Below are positions 25,001 to 33,613 of a stretch of DNA of 64,000 bases, piece after piece; within the stretch, counting starts at the first letter, position 1; each line of letters opens with the position of its first letter. Origin of the DNA: Mycogone perniciosa (lineage: Eukaryota; Ascomycota; Sordariomycetes; Hypocreales; Hypocreaceae); NCBI GenBank assembly GCA_025331125.1, contig JAOALB010000084.1, forward strand, positions 62,001 to 126,000. The letters are read 5' to 3'. The translations under genes and the position numbers were made by a program. Under the pieces are notes generated by a model. That model was given only the letters and a program-made list of their open reading frames with translations, was not told the origin of the DNA and did no database searches.

Positions 25001-25024
25001 CAAGGACGAACCAAGACGGGCTGA
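16094..25024 (+). CDS. FMP27/BLTP2 (Hobbit, SABRE) family bridge-like lipid transfer protein
   Basis: One uninterrupted exon of 2976 codons; the ATG at 16094 (MALLDPTFLLGVIVLLYL) is chosen because the open frame before it lacks another ATG. An N-terminal hydrophobic helix (residues about 4-30) would anchor it in the ER. The body shows the domains typical of fungal Fmp27: the SW region around residue 1150 (AQSWRRRIDRAYKISRDSMKE), the GFWDK domain near residue 1380 (GFWDKLRLNFHSRIHAAW), and the WPPW domain near residue 2169 (SWPPWVPMEVMFNFQTDPFG), then a coiled-coil segment and a Ser-rich disordered part. A conserved C-terminal block (residues about 2660-2740, TFAYIKMPSVVLCLSYKG) precedes a disordered tail. 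Such proteins form a long hydrophobic groove moving lipids at ER-plasma membrane contacts. Yeast has Fmp27/Hob1 and Hob2; length fits. Confidence 0.95.
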   Translation: MALLDPTFLLGVIVLLYLSSFVLFAVVRIVTGLSIQRIGYLSLRRLAYTPKDGYKVEMRGLGLNIHRPTFAQPTWLSVVLSELVVTVDARELEGHKSAETDAGENGESDGGNGKSEESESPLSPRPLSRSSTMTSKGETWTRLQKLKERLKKLHRNIKWLRMVDVVATNSVINVVDVGKIQVGSFTLAVDTRRQMADRARFFFQRSESQQQDDQAEWILTLRRVLFAADGRKSIEVLDHALLNIHGFLYPAEDGLRDATVALKLGRVHIPYDDVKLCVSKYKLCRKDPRPLDLDEPVDIFVAKNMQDGGAEVSNEHLMRTVSDSKEFLSSILRGIKEVQFAVSFIGLSKKVDSVTPAAKPIFLNASMKEVGIDLHRLDPKSPAHRMYFPSKDIAHEALLAALSISVGLDDGQGKPERILYIPMATTTVRTTLPSKTIQMAQVDSFEEKNANILFANSVVTSPSVDLDPRHLPLLIAMMRRKPKPPNVQRERRHDLISRLLPKASIKFTMHEPVLRIKLKPLGKTEDPDDYGLIISSVSSVSLDAESSHSPLEDLYYSLDGAMRLQSHQLYYQACAGERFNLITTESFDLKVHLAANPDVSVEVNGNVQSFSVSMVRPEITDGVRQIVRQLRTDVEPKKRASPKMRKQPNFLRSLPDWLLRSQIVANDFNVEVAGVDEDISDDSRGVSLHLDTLSAEYRAHRLDGLQRRPLRRRTHSRSFTQSDSDLASPSPTRARKKPQNIGDGRRLALSARGIEAQIIEAADRLEVEPFINMPRLELVLSASSDSHGPVFHVQSTIRTIMIHYSLYRHYAVGVALMTLRKAFMRTGRDAPRPQPQNVSSPDRLAPPGTLGSVLNADTTSGMSPDIITVDVKIALVQVKAEMPHDPMVMLHIYSLETGRHRWSTPYFSSKLIRLYVESPRMQNIWARVVSVKSGRLDFRESKHKTAHGTYVEEKMFDFAAEAVRIGVPHEVIVNRITDNFINVIKASQQLHHRFKTGTNEYILEKKPEGPKSIPKVSIRARNFLFEMEDGAFEWKLGMIYRTGRLEQIQRIAREEAFRVKLKRVREEETRKGGSKNRSRSSYARGRTDNSSSSWFRSRSVDALRHDDRGRSSRSDNMPRYDPEGESLGINGHSKVSADEARFHLDSFNAQSWRRRIDRAYKISRDSMKELRDQFWGHDHLANDVEETENILEVPPRPALMSTFISNLHITVDKPTFPLNDLPDFIHKVGKGMPRDMQYSLLVPMHVAIDMGEARVSLRDYPLPLLHIPGLKAGQSSRLQSVSLRTNFVLAEEFRGLESTRRVRVNVIPPKNPGESNEGTFAIEVRRTIGPVKSFSDVYMDINTALPTRITWGPSYQPAIQDMMMVVESFTKPQIDASERVGFWDKLRLNFHSRIHAAWKEDGDMHLSLKGTRDPYQVTGHGAGFLMCWRNDIRWNINAEDDPKRFMTVNSGEYVLAVPDYSYQVREAARLRDDDDSHLTDDSAVASVAIFKKVVMKLSGKVQWMAGLIFERAIEDGKRSFEFKPHYEVVLKNPLYAKSENGLLYDAMRGFRSRHIHLSIAIRAPADREWMSQNFEPSRSYNTIHLTPRFFTHFFAWWGLFSGPMSLPIRQGNLFPGREKNSKKFGRHLATVKYNLLLAPLFLSHIYKHKDAEDYSENAVSATGLKVRFDSFMLDLHQRREEFNTIGKSKNAPSRISGIKIHAGQLDLVCADLRAVSASLKGTTTEAIKKGIISTLVTDQDEKPDISRFTIPDDDLSWIDMDDFVELDWILPTEPHPDTKILPLAYVPRLTYFRQTDIGGIIAGDPTRTSPFGNEPTHFCIMSHDDDPKNVQGQLIQERLHQLEEQILAYARQVGEAELKVIRTDSKDPELVEDFDTLRKHTNVLRDKKAFLEHMLEQMNVKTPSGSLFFNGAASTLHSETSTVAQSELLDIPSQTEFESDYENRFVIHNMQLKWNNVLRNIVLRYIHQNSQRRGFIYYLSRPAVKFILDIVEEQNKAKTDKPRSGSVSEATGTPSNPDVSPQEKDNTKDLEDRIRSILGDGRRFNSTSFATNADGVVEGSIEDLESGISDEFNPQSSYHVRLIAPQIQLQSEKNKKHVVLVTAKGMELKVLEVMDKARIGDNVSGLVQRRFLVNMDSTQFFVTHQKWFQTNLVSMYTGSKYGTPAGSSWPPWVPMEVMFNFQTDPFGFKRVVQKTSAMLRFDKYNTLRLKSDDEVNSEGTNNESPESTESRVDNLWVEFPRARALCNSSQYYAMYVIVLDLLMYSEPLEKTRSERLEKIMLASDFSDLSGTPEMVMRLQERIRQLEEIKTHFQIYSKYLDKRGWEDRLSLERDLAACEDELFFMMKAIMTSQRRHEKNTNALLKWSISARDIVWHLMQDSNEPLVELQLKDVEYDRTDNSDGSHVNLVRVGKVLGLNLLPDATYPEIIAPYYDGTGASVQDGQNADMVRVYWHMLEAIAGIPLMDQFEVALHPMKVQLEREVGKRLFEYIFPGMDGDKTAASKSNPPIIVQPDTSGQEEDESESPKSSKVATPSMESSTFSTRPGSLELRLRPTLSSNVPEERTSPKKTPTLNSGESHPFRLFRSGTSRTLAKKPSHESMRPGTAIRPGVIGRTSTGLSSKDSRESAGVDSKKSSRFGLRGRSHAGGKQQSDDLTKMISRASNYMTFAYIKMPSVVLCLSYKGKDQRNFEDVHDFVFRLPTIEWQNKTWSNLDLALALKKAVMKALISHTGAIIGNKFSRHRPTAEQKSKLRELASNSALITPISSSGSQHYAASINDSDDSSSLYGTSPVDYSRSPPRSARSSVRSGIPAPRSGSRSSSVASSRSYRTGGSGQTGPHIPSYLTMTPPTPVDGRGDNQGLGIDLLRPSSSHGLGSSHRSMLRNISGGDTRPSTSAGHYLDSGDRRRPGTGGLGLRDKISAFTHRMSHREATVVAQNEEPQKVDDDDVIGEANVNTNESKIPRGKRLSWSQGRTKTG

Positions 25025-27273
25025 CGGCCCATTTTTTTCTCTTTGTCAAGATGCATACGGGGTGTAATGAATAGAAGTCGATGGCGTTGTCTTCTCGGAG
25101 CATTGTTGTTTGATCCTACAGGCTTTTACTATAGCCTTCAGGTGCTATTATTATAGGGTTGGAAAAGCATATAAAAAAGGGGTTTGGTGGGAAATATTAT
25201 ATGGGCTATAAAGAGGCGGAAGGGCTTAGCGTTTTGCTCCTTTTGTTACATTTTTGGACATACCTTATTACTAAGTGTCAGGATATTTTATTGATGAATA
25301 CAGTGAGCAGACGATGCTCTGTTCTTTTGTGCTGCTTACTTTGAATCGGTTGCCTTGAGGTCTGGTTGATTTTGATTTGCGTGATGATATCTTTAGTCTA
25401 TTATGGTGAATATTCCTCTGGTCTTTTGTTCGAGCGTTTGGGACTATCCTGTTCCTCATGTATACTAACGCCCTCAGAGTCATGTCTATAAGATGACAGT
25501 CATATATCCAGTCATTTCCATGCTCATTTATCTTGTCAAGTTTTCAGCGCATCCATCTCTTGAACCTGTCGATAGTATCATCAAACCATCACTTTTCACA
25601 CTTACCTAGAGTAAATTGGAACGCATTCACGACTCGATTCAGATGCCACTCTGTGGTTGATTCCTAATTTCTCAGGAGTGCATCTATTTTGCCCCTGAAG
25701 CCACAAAGTCTAAGGGACGTTAAAAATAGCAGCATTTGAGAAGTTGGTATGGTGGCGTTTGGCTCTCGAGGCTATTTGGTTCGAAAGTACGAAGTACTGC
25801 AGTACCTTTGAGCTGGACGAACTTTACGGACTGAAAAATAAATAGATTACAAAGAACTAGGTAAAAGGTAAAAGATGTGTAATTTTTAAAGATTTATTTT
25901 ATTGGACGGGGGATAGAACTGCATAATTTGGACCCCAAGGGAGAAGCTCATATGCATATCCACCAATACTGTGGCTCTACTGCAAAAGGAAATCGACGTC
26001 ACATTGGGTATTTCCTATCCACAGACGAAAACAACAAAACAAGGAAACACGTGGGTGCTCACTGGGTTACATCCTATGCAGGGCAATGCCAGCCTGTCAC
26101 CCTCCACTCCACTATAATTCAGGAGCGAGGCCTCAGCCCAGACCTCCATTAATATATTCGAGCAACCGTATTCGCAAAGGCACCGAAAGATGATCCATGT
26201 TCGTATTTGTACTGGAATCGACACCACCTTCTTGGGTGGGACAGATAGTCGTATCTCTGTCAGTTGCCTGCGTCGTGGCGTTGCTTATGTAGCCTGGTCG
26301 GTCACACCATGCAAATATCCTATTCCCCGAAGGCGTAGTGTTGCGCTAGGTCCGTGAGGTATGTGGTTTGATGGCAGAGGCCGGAATACCATGTCTGTAC
26401 TAGGAGCGGACGTGAGAGACACAGAACGCGTGGAAGCTAGACAGACTCGCAAGCATGACAGGCGGCCAAGAAAACGCGAACAATGCAAAAAGCATTTCAC
26501 TGCACTGCGTCGCTACGATAAGACACTGATTGGCGAGCTTTCCACACCTTAACGTAAGAGATGCAGCGGCAGGCTGATACTTGCATATGTGGCTATGCGT
26601 GTTGTGCTGGCCGGCTCGGCGTCCTTCGAGCTCTCAGACAGCTGAAACGTCGTGGCGCTGCGGTACCGGCCTGGCCCGGCATATGAAGGATTTAACCTTA
26701 ACCATAGCTCGCCATACAACCGGGATGGGAAGCAAACACTTGGAGGCACCCAGGCAGTAATCACACGTATGCCCTGGTCTGTAACTCAGCCTGACCTGTC
26801 AGCTGGCTTACTCTCACTCTCACATACTCTGTGATGGGGCTTGGCAATTTCTTAGCTCGCTGATTGCGCGTGAGGCTGAGCAGATCATCCCGTCGTCTTC
26901 TCGAATGTGTTTCGCTTGCTAAGAGCGACTCGTGTGAACTGATGGGGGCGGATATGGCGCCCCCAATAAGAAAACACCATGTAGAAAGCAGCCATAGACA
27001 GCGATAGTCGAGGTGCCCAAATGCCCCTGACCAATACGCAGACACCATATTTGTGCTTTTGCGGGCGCCAAGATGTGGCCGTCGCACACCGAAAGTTGTG
27101 TTCAAGACCCAACGGTTGTCGCCTTTGTGACCTGCCAATGGGCCGAAATGAGTCGCTTGGCCACTTGTCACAGCTGGAATCGTCTTCCCTTCTTTCAAAA
27201 TGACACATCTTCTGGGGAATTCGTTCAGAAACCGAAGAATCAAGAGATCTGACCGATATTTTTGTGACTCAAC
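25025..27273. other. Intergenic region, no gene supported
   Basis: About 2.2 kb, AT-rich in the first half. A 178-codon minus-strand ORF (26761-27297) overlaps the start of the next gene and has no family features; I treat it as spurious. One TACGAAGTA unit lies near 25787. Confidence 0.6.
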
Positions 27274-28864
27274 ATGTCGTGGACACGAAGGGCTCATGAG
27301 GTTCTATACGAGGAGTTCGCAGAAGCAGCGGAAAACAACATTGCCACAGTCGCACAACCGCGATGGGGTTTGGATATCCTGGAGATTTCTGACAGTAAGT
27401 ATATTCGATCTCAGTTGGCGAGTGACAGGCTAACGTTCAGTAGATGGCGAAGTACGGGAGTATGCACAAGCCAGTGCACGGCGCCTTCATAGCAAGGCAG
27501 GACTAAGAATAGTGTAAGTCATTGGGTTGCTCCAGACAAGCAGACATCGCACTTCCTTCCACCTAGTCTGGTGGAGGAAGATGAGGCAAAACTGATAGAT
27601 AACACTATAGCTTTGCACCGTTGGACTTGGCTCAACGTGACACCAAGGGTTTGATGCTTGAGCTCTTTCATAAGTTTGGTATCCCAAACGACTTCACTAC
27701 GGAACGAGTCCGCTCAGTGAACCACAGCTTCGGTCATCGTACCAGCGAGCATGGCTTCAGCTCGTGGCTTCACTTCCAGTGCAAGAACATTAAAATCGGG
27801 AGGGAAGATGACAGGCCGCCGGAGATCGAGAAGCACACATCTCGCATGAGATACCACACGTTACCACAGGCCGATTATAGCTGGCAGAGGTCGGGTTTCT
27901 TCCTTCAGGCTCTGAATGATGGGAGTGCAACGCTTGTGTGCTTCGGCGCCCTGCCGCGAGTGCAAAAGAGGATCACAGACTTTCTCAAGAGCCGGGTTTG
28001 GCATGATGTTTGCATCAATCAATACATCCTGTTTGACCTTGTCTTGGAGGGCTTGCATGGCGAGGTTGACGCCACCATTGGAAACATGAATAGGGTTTTT
28101 GGACCCTTGGAGCATGTAAGTGGTGCATCTTTCGGAATGACCGTTAGTAACAGAAACTGAGTATTGAATAGTTGATTCTGGAACTCGCAAACTCGGGGGT
28201 GACGAGGAGCACGAGCACCAAATTGCCCTTTGCGGCACTGCACAACTGTAGCAAGCACACAATTGACCTTGCCGAGGCACTTGAGGCGTGCATCATGGTG
28301 GTGGATAATGTCATTTCTAACGTTGGAAGCGCACACAATGACGCTGTATCACCGCCGTCTAGCAATGGAAACAGACGGCAGCTCGTGGAGCAGCAGTTGA
28401 GGGAATGTCTGACATATCGCCGGTCCCTTTTCCGATCAACCCAACTGGGGCTCTCCAGCCTGCAGAGGCGAATTGATGCCGCCACGACGCTGTCATCCAG
28501 CTTGATGATGCAGCAGGACTCATCAGTTATGACACAGGACTCGAGCTCACTAAAGATCATTGCAGCCATTATCATGATCTTCCTACCAACAACTGGAGTA
28601 GCGACCGTAGTGGGATCGCAGCTGCTGGTATCAGAGCAGGACGAAGTAGCACAGGCGTGGAATATCACCGCAACGCCATTATTCTGGGTGACATGGTGGA
28701 TTGCGATACCATTGACAGTGGGCGTAGTGGCATTGGCGCTGGGCTGGCTTTGGTGGATGCATGGTGGGCGTCCAAGAGGTGAGATTCTGGCTTCATTACG
28801 AAGAGCAGTGGAACGAAATCCGCTAAGGGGGAAGAGAGAGAAGAAAGACACGAGTGTTGTCTGA
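27274..28864 (+). CDS. CorA-like two-TM fungal membrane protein
   Basis: Exons 27274-27394, 27441-27513, 27611-28115 and 28172-28864 give 463 residues with all phases matching at GTAAGT donors. The N-terminal two thirds are soluble and variable (for example HGFSSWLHFQCKNIKIGRED). They are followed by helical segments with RRSLFRSTQLGLSSLQRRID and SSSLMMQQDSSVMTQDSSSL. The C-terminus has two membrane helices, about residues 362-382 (IIAAIIMIFLPTTGVATVVG) and 403-428. This arrangement is that of the fungal CorA-like families, but the canonical GMN motif of Mg2+ channels is absent after helix 1, so magnesium transport should not be assumed. Exon 2 has a tandem CAGTAG acceptor, giving two in-frame forms. 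The family is expanded and variable in filamentous fungi. Confidence 0.82.
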
Positions 28865-29624
28865 AGGATGAGGTCGAAGAAACGGATAGTATGTTGTGTT
28901 TGACGGTTGATATCAGTTGAAGTTGAAGCACAGACCGAGGTCCCTAGGTCCTAGGTACTAGTAGGTACATCAGCAGTACCTCTGTCATCGCCTAAAAAGG
29001 GTTTCAACATAATCCCCATTGTTCGGTTGATACTCTGTAGACAAAGCCCAATTAATATTGGTTGTTCATCACCAAACGAAGAACTGCACATGATCGCTCG
29101 ATTCTTAGACAGTGCCTTGCTGGCTGTCACGTGTGGCCGGCTCAACCCTTGTTCCGACGTTGCGACCACAAGTACCCAATGGAGAAGTTGCTCCGTGGTA
29201 TGTCGTAGTCACGATGCAGATCAGCTGACTGACCATTGGCGATCAATTTGATGCTTAATATATTCTGCCAAGAGCTTCACCGTCTCCTACGCCCGTAGCA
29301 AATGACTCGGACGAGTCGGATCTTGCTGAATGCTCTCTCGTCTAATTGGATCTTCCATTCTCACGTGGGCTTTTGGCGGTTCTGAGTCGTGCCGCTTTCA
29401 ACGCATGATTTGATTCAGCTGACGGCGATGGTCCGTCCGTCCACTATTCATCATCGTCCAACACCTTCTCCCGACTCCTTCGATTACCCGATCACGATCC
29501 CTAACATCTTCGGCTTGGCACAAGCACCGGCTGTTCATCTTCGTCCTCCCTATCGTTTGTCTAGCTTATGCCATCGCCAATGAGCATGAAGACTGTGGAG
29601 ACATAGCTTCGATCGGTTCTCCAA
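28865..29624. other. Intergenic region between CorA-like and methyltransferase genes
   Basis: It contains a CTAGGTACTAGTAGGTAC-like direct repeat near 28945 and the promoter of the methyltransferase. No gene is seen. Confidence 0.55.
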
Positions 29625-30918
29625 ATGGGAGATTCGGAATCTCCAGTGGAGCGGCCTGGTGTCGGCAACACAAGAGGGATGGAACCAAAATCTCACGAAG
29701 CACAGGTTTTGCAGCATCGGGAGACACCAGAGCCTTCATTCGGCACGATCCCAAAACCTGCAGACTCAAATGTCTTAGACCAGGAGCCGCCGCTGGACGC
29801 CACCGACAGCGAGGACTTCGACGACGATGACTTTGACGAAACAGACGTACGGTCCGGCGCTTCGATGACCGTGAGGACTAGCATATGGGAGCACGAGTAC
29901 GAAGGCGGCCGACGGGTGTGTGCATCGGAATGACTTGCGATGTGAAGTCGAACGGGTGTCACTAAACCAGGCTCTTCATAGTATCACCACTATCGACATG
30001 GCCGATATCCGATACCAAACGATGACATCGAGCAGGAGCGTGAATACCTGAAGCACGTCATACACATGGAGCTTACCAACGGGAAACTGTTCAACGCACC
30101 GATTGGGAGTCATCCGCAAAAGATACTGGATCTCTGCACAGGCACGGGATTATGGGCCATTGCAGGTGTGCAGTCCCCTCCGCATCCATCCATAATCTTA
30201 TCTGAACAATGGCAGTCGCCAAACTGTTCCCCAGCGCCGAAATCCTTGGCTTCGACCTCAGCCCCATCCAGCCATTCATGGTCCCTCCCAATGTTCGGTT
30301 CCTGATCGACGACATCGAGGACGAGTGGATGGACCGAGAGGGCTACGACTTTATCCACATGCGACACTCCTGCGTATACTTGAAAGATGCCGTCAAGCTT
30401 GTGCGAAACTGTTATAACCACCTCAAGCCCGGTGGCTGGCTCGAGATCACCGACTACTGCGGCTTCGTGCGATGCGACGACGGAACTATGCCGGAGGACT
30501 ACCCAGTCGCAAAGTGCGCCTTGCTTTCGCACCAAGCCTTTCTAAATTACGGAATGAACACGTATGTTGCAAATGAGCACGGCGAGACGTTTGAACGTGT
30601 CGGCTTTAAGAATGTACAGTGCAGGGTTATCAAGACGCCCATCGGCGGCTGGCCAAAGGTGCAAAATAGCCATACAGATGCGAAATTCTCACGTAACAAA
30701 ACTGACTTCCCTTGCAGGATAGCGCGCAAAGAGTTATAGGGCTGTACTTTCGGGATTGCCTCCTTGAATTCGTCGGAGCTTTGGCCGCCAAGCCCCTGAG
30801 GAACTTGGGCTGGCCTGATGCCGAACTGGAGGTGTTTCTTGCCACAGTGAGGAAAGCACTTTGGGATAGAAAAGTACATTCATACTTGAACTTTATCTCA
30901 TGGTGGGGGCAAAAGTGA
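29625..30918 (+). CDS. LaeA-like SAM-dependent methyltransferase
   Basis: Exons 29625-29915, 29982-30165, 30216-30658 and 30718-30918 give 372 residues, phases consistent. Residues 1-75 are disordered with an acidic Asp-rich block. The block TSIWEHEYEGGRRYHHYRHG followed by YPIPNDDIEQERE is the classic entry to the LaeA/UMTA group. Motif I is ILDLCTGTGLWAI (about residues 144-156), followed by the acidic strand end and LGFDLSPIQP, then DFIHMRH and LKPGGWLEITDY (motifs II/III region). The C-terminus ends in SYLNFISWWGQK, again typical. LaeA itself is a nuclear regulator of secondary metabolism and development; this protein is one of many paralogues, and its substrate is unknown. I see no biosynthetic cluster beside it. 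Confidence 0.88.
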
Positions 30919-33613
30919 TCAGTTGAGTTGTGATTTTTTTGAAAGACGTATATGAGAGATGATGGCTACTTGGATAGGTATATGGCGCAATCAGGCATCG
31001 GGAGGCAGTTTGAATATTCTTATACCCATTCAGTTATTTTGGGAAACGCAACTACTTGGCTGAATAGGTACCTGCTTATGTGAATGAAGGTCTTCTGCAC
31101 TGCTAGTCGTTCTTCTCTTTCCATGGAAGCTTCAGATGACATATTAGGACGGACATGCCAGACTATTCGTTTGGGGGGGAGCAGGATCTCAAGCAACACA
31201 ACAGCACCTTATCTTCACACATGACAATGAATCCCACCTGCCACATCGGTAATGAAGAATTTGCAAGCTCTTCATTCCTAGGACCAAAACTCCACAATGC
31301 CATTATCTGAACACACCCTTCTACCGGCCACCTACGCAGTCTCTATCATTTGCTCCGAGAGATTTTACATAATCACCCCATCTGATAATACTAATCCCAC
31401 GATATCAAAAGCTCTCGGCAACCAAATACATTACATACCTCGGCAGTCTCTTCCCGCCTCCGGGGCACGCGACCACCGCCCCGTTGTGGAGTTAACCTTC
31501 GGCACCGTCCGGGGTCTAGCTCGTGAAGAGCCGTTATGGTATGATGTGTCACTTGGAGCATGACAGAGCACCTTATCTTTGATACTAGTGGATAACAACT
31601 AGATGGAAGGTGTAATGTGAGGGGGTGTTGGTTCTCCTCCGTCTATTTCCTATCAGCGTGTGCTCCGTACTTCGTAGAGAGTCATGTCATGTCCGGGTGC
31701 AAAAAAAAGAAGCCACAAGTTTGAGAACGCATAGGGGTTGTATCACAAGCCAAGCCGTGTCGCTCACCACCACTGGTTCTAGAAAACCAACTGCCGCGAC
31801 TACAGCACAACCTGTCAGCAATAGAAACCACATGCTTTCAGTGTCTACAAACTCGTATACGTATTTTGTTTTACTTGCGATATTACATTGACGATGGTTA
31901 GTTAGAGAGCCGTCGCCACAGATAACCTTCTGCCGCTATGTCCTCCTCACTCCGAATAAGCCCTAACGGGTCCAATTACCGATCTGTCCGGCCCGGACGA
32001 TCCACGATTTCACCACGCGACCACACGGGCATCTTCTCAAAAAGGAAATTGTTAATTCTCCTTCTTCATGGAGTAAGCATTCACCGTAAAGCACTGCAAA
32101 GGGTCGTATATACTCCATACGTAAATATGACATGCTCAAATTCCCTGACGGGCGATTATGGCTCAGGGCAGACAAACCCTGTCTGTCCACTGTTCTATGT
32201 AAGGTATGTACTCCGTACGGAGTACTCGTAGTCTGAAAATCAAACAATGCCCCCCGCCTTGCGACGTGAAAATCCTCCTCTTTCGTGTAAAAATAAGTTC
32301 CGTCAAGTTCGTTGTTTCATACAGCCTATCAATACACGTCCTTTTGCGATTCGTCTCCACATTCCCACCAGGTCGGGCAGCATTGCATGTTTGCACCAGC
32401 GCTTGCTATCAAGGATACCCTGTCCCTGTCCGGAGTAGCCGCCTCTCCATGCTGCAAGTGAGATGGACAAGCGCGGCACAAACGACGGGGAAAGGAAGAA
32501 AGGTAAAAGGGAAACAAAATGGTCAAAAAACAAGTCTCGTAAAACTTTCAAAAAAGGGTATCCTAAATCCCAACCGCTATCTGGCAATGCTATAATAACC
32601 CATCATCTGATCCCACGCATTGCAATGCATAAAAATGTCCCAAAAGATCAATGCCAATATCGGAAAATGTGCAAAAGAAAAAACGAGGAAAAAAAGATAT
32701 GTAAATGACGCAAACGCATGTGGCATCAGACTCCACTTCAGTATTTTTGTTGAGTGAATGTGGGGGTCATGTTTGTCTGACTGTAGCATCATTGATAGAC
32801 GCAACGTAGCCAATGGAAGTAAGCAACAGGCCGGTAAGATACAGCCCAGGGAGGACCAAAGGGATCCGGCTTCGAGCCACTCAGATGGCACGGGAACCAT
32901 TGCTAAGACCGGTTGTCTCCGCGTTCGGTTGACCGGTTCAGTAATAAAAAAAAACTTCGTAGTAGCGTTTCATAACAGAAACGGTGCCGTTCGCTGTGAG
33001 GCATTTCTGCCTTCCTAATAGAGCATCGTCTGGGCGGACTGCAAAAGTCCATAGAAGCCTTCGCGAAAGGTGGTATCGTAATTAAGCATCTGCAGTCTCC
33101 CGCGGTACCCTTGCTGGCAATGCTGGCAAGGCATGGTGTCGTCATGGGTCTTTCTGGGCGAAGAAAATTTTCAAGCCCATGGATCGTCTTGGGTAACACT
33201 GCGGTTTCAGGGTCCAACCCGCGTTTTGTCCAGTCAAATGGTAGGACTTATGAGGCCCGGAACTTTTGTCCATTATCAATGCCACCCGTCCTTTTCGTGA
33301 AGGGATCTTTTGTTCCCTTGGACCATTGGGTAGGACTCGCATCTCGGTTGGTGCGTCCGATTATGGCAAAACGAAGCTGTCCAACAAGGGGGAAACACAT
33401 GCCATTGGTGCAATCAAAATCCGAAAATAGGCAAATGTGCCATCTGGCAGTTATGACGTGTCCTGACCTTGGCAAAGGCTCCACAGCATGCGATGCGTAT
33501 GTAAACCTCTGATAAAGAAAAACCAGGGGGAAAACATCATTCGCTGGCTGCCGGAAGATGTCGCGAGAAAATTTTGCGTAGCTTGAATCGCCTAATGCCC
33601 AAAAAGTCCCCTA
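30919..33613. other. Intergenic region, 2.7 kb, no gene supported
   Basis: Short ORFs only (largest about 133 codons near 33111-33512), none recognisable. The part from about 32.5 to 33.6 kb is probably 3' flank of the minus-strand gene that ends at 33614. It includes the perfect 18-bp palindrome at 32208-32225. Confidence 0.55.
32208..32225. repeat. Perfect 18-bp palindrome containing both orientations of TACGGAGTA
   Basis: GTACTCCGTACGGAGTAC reads identically on both strands. It joins two overlapping copies of the dispersed 9-mer head to head, in noncoding DNA. Confidence 0.95.

Noticed and set aside
26761..27297. Minus-strand ORF of 178 codons upstream of the CorA-like gene
   Set aside because: It overlaps that gene's first exon, has no recognisable domain and mixed composition.
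28144..28851. Antisense ORF of 235 codons opposite the CorA-like gene
   Set aside because: Fully covered by a well-supported sense exon.
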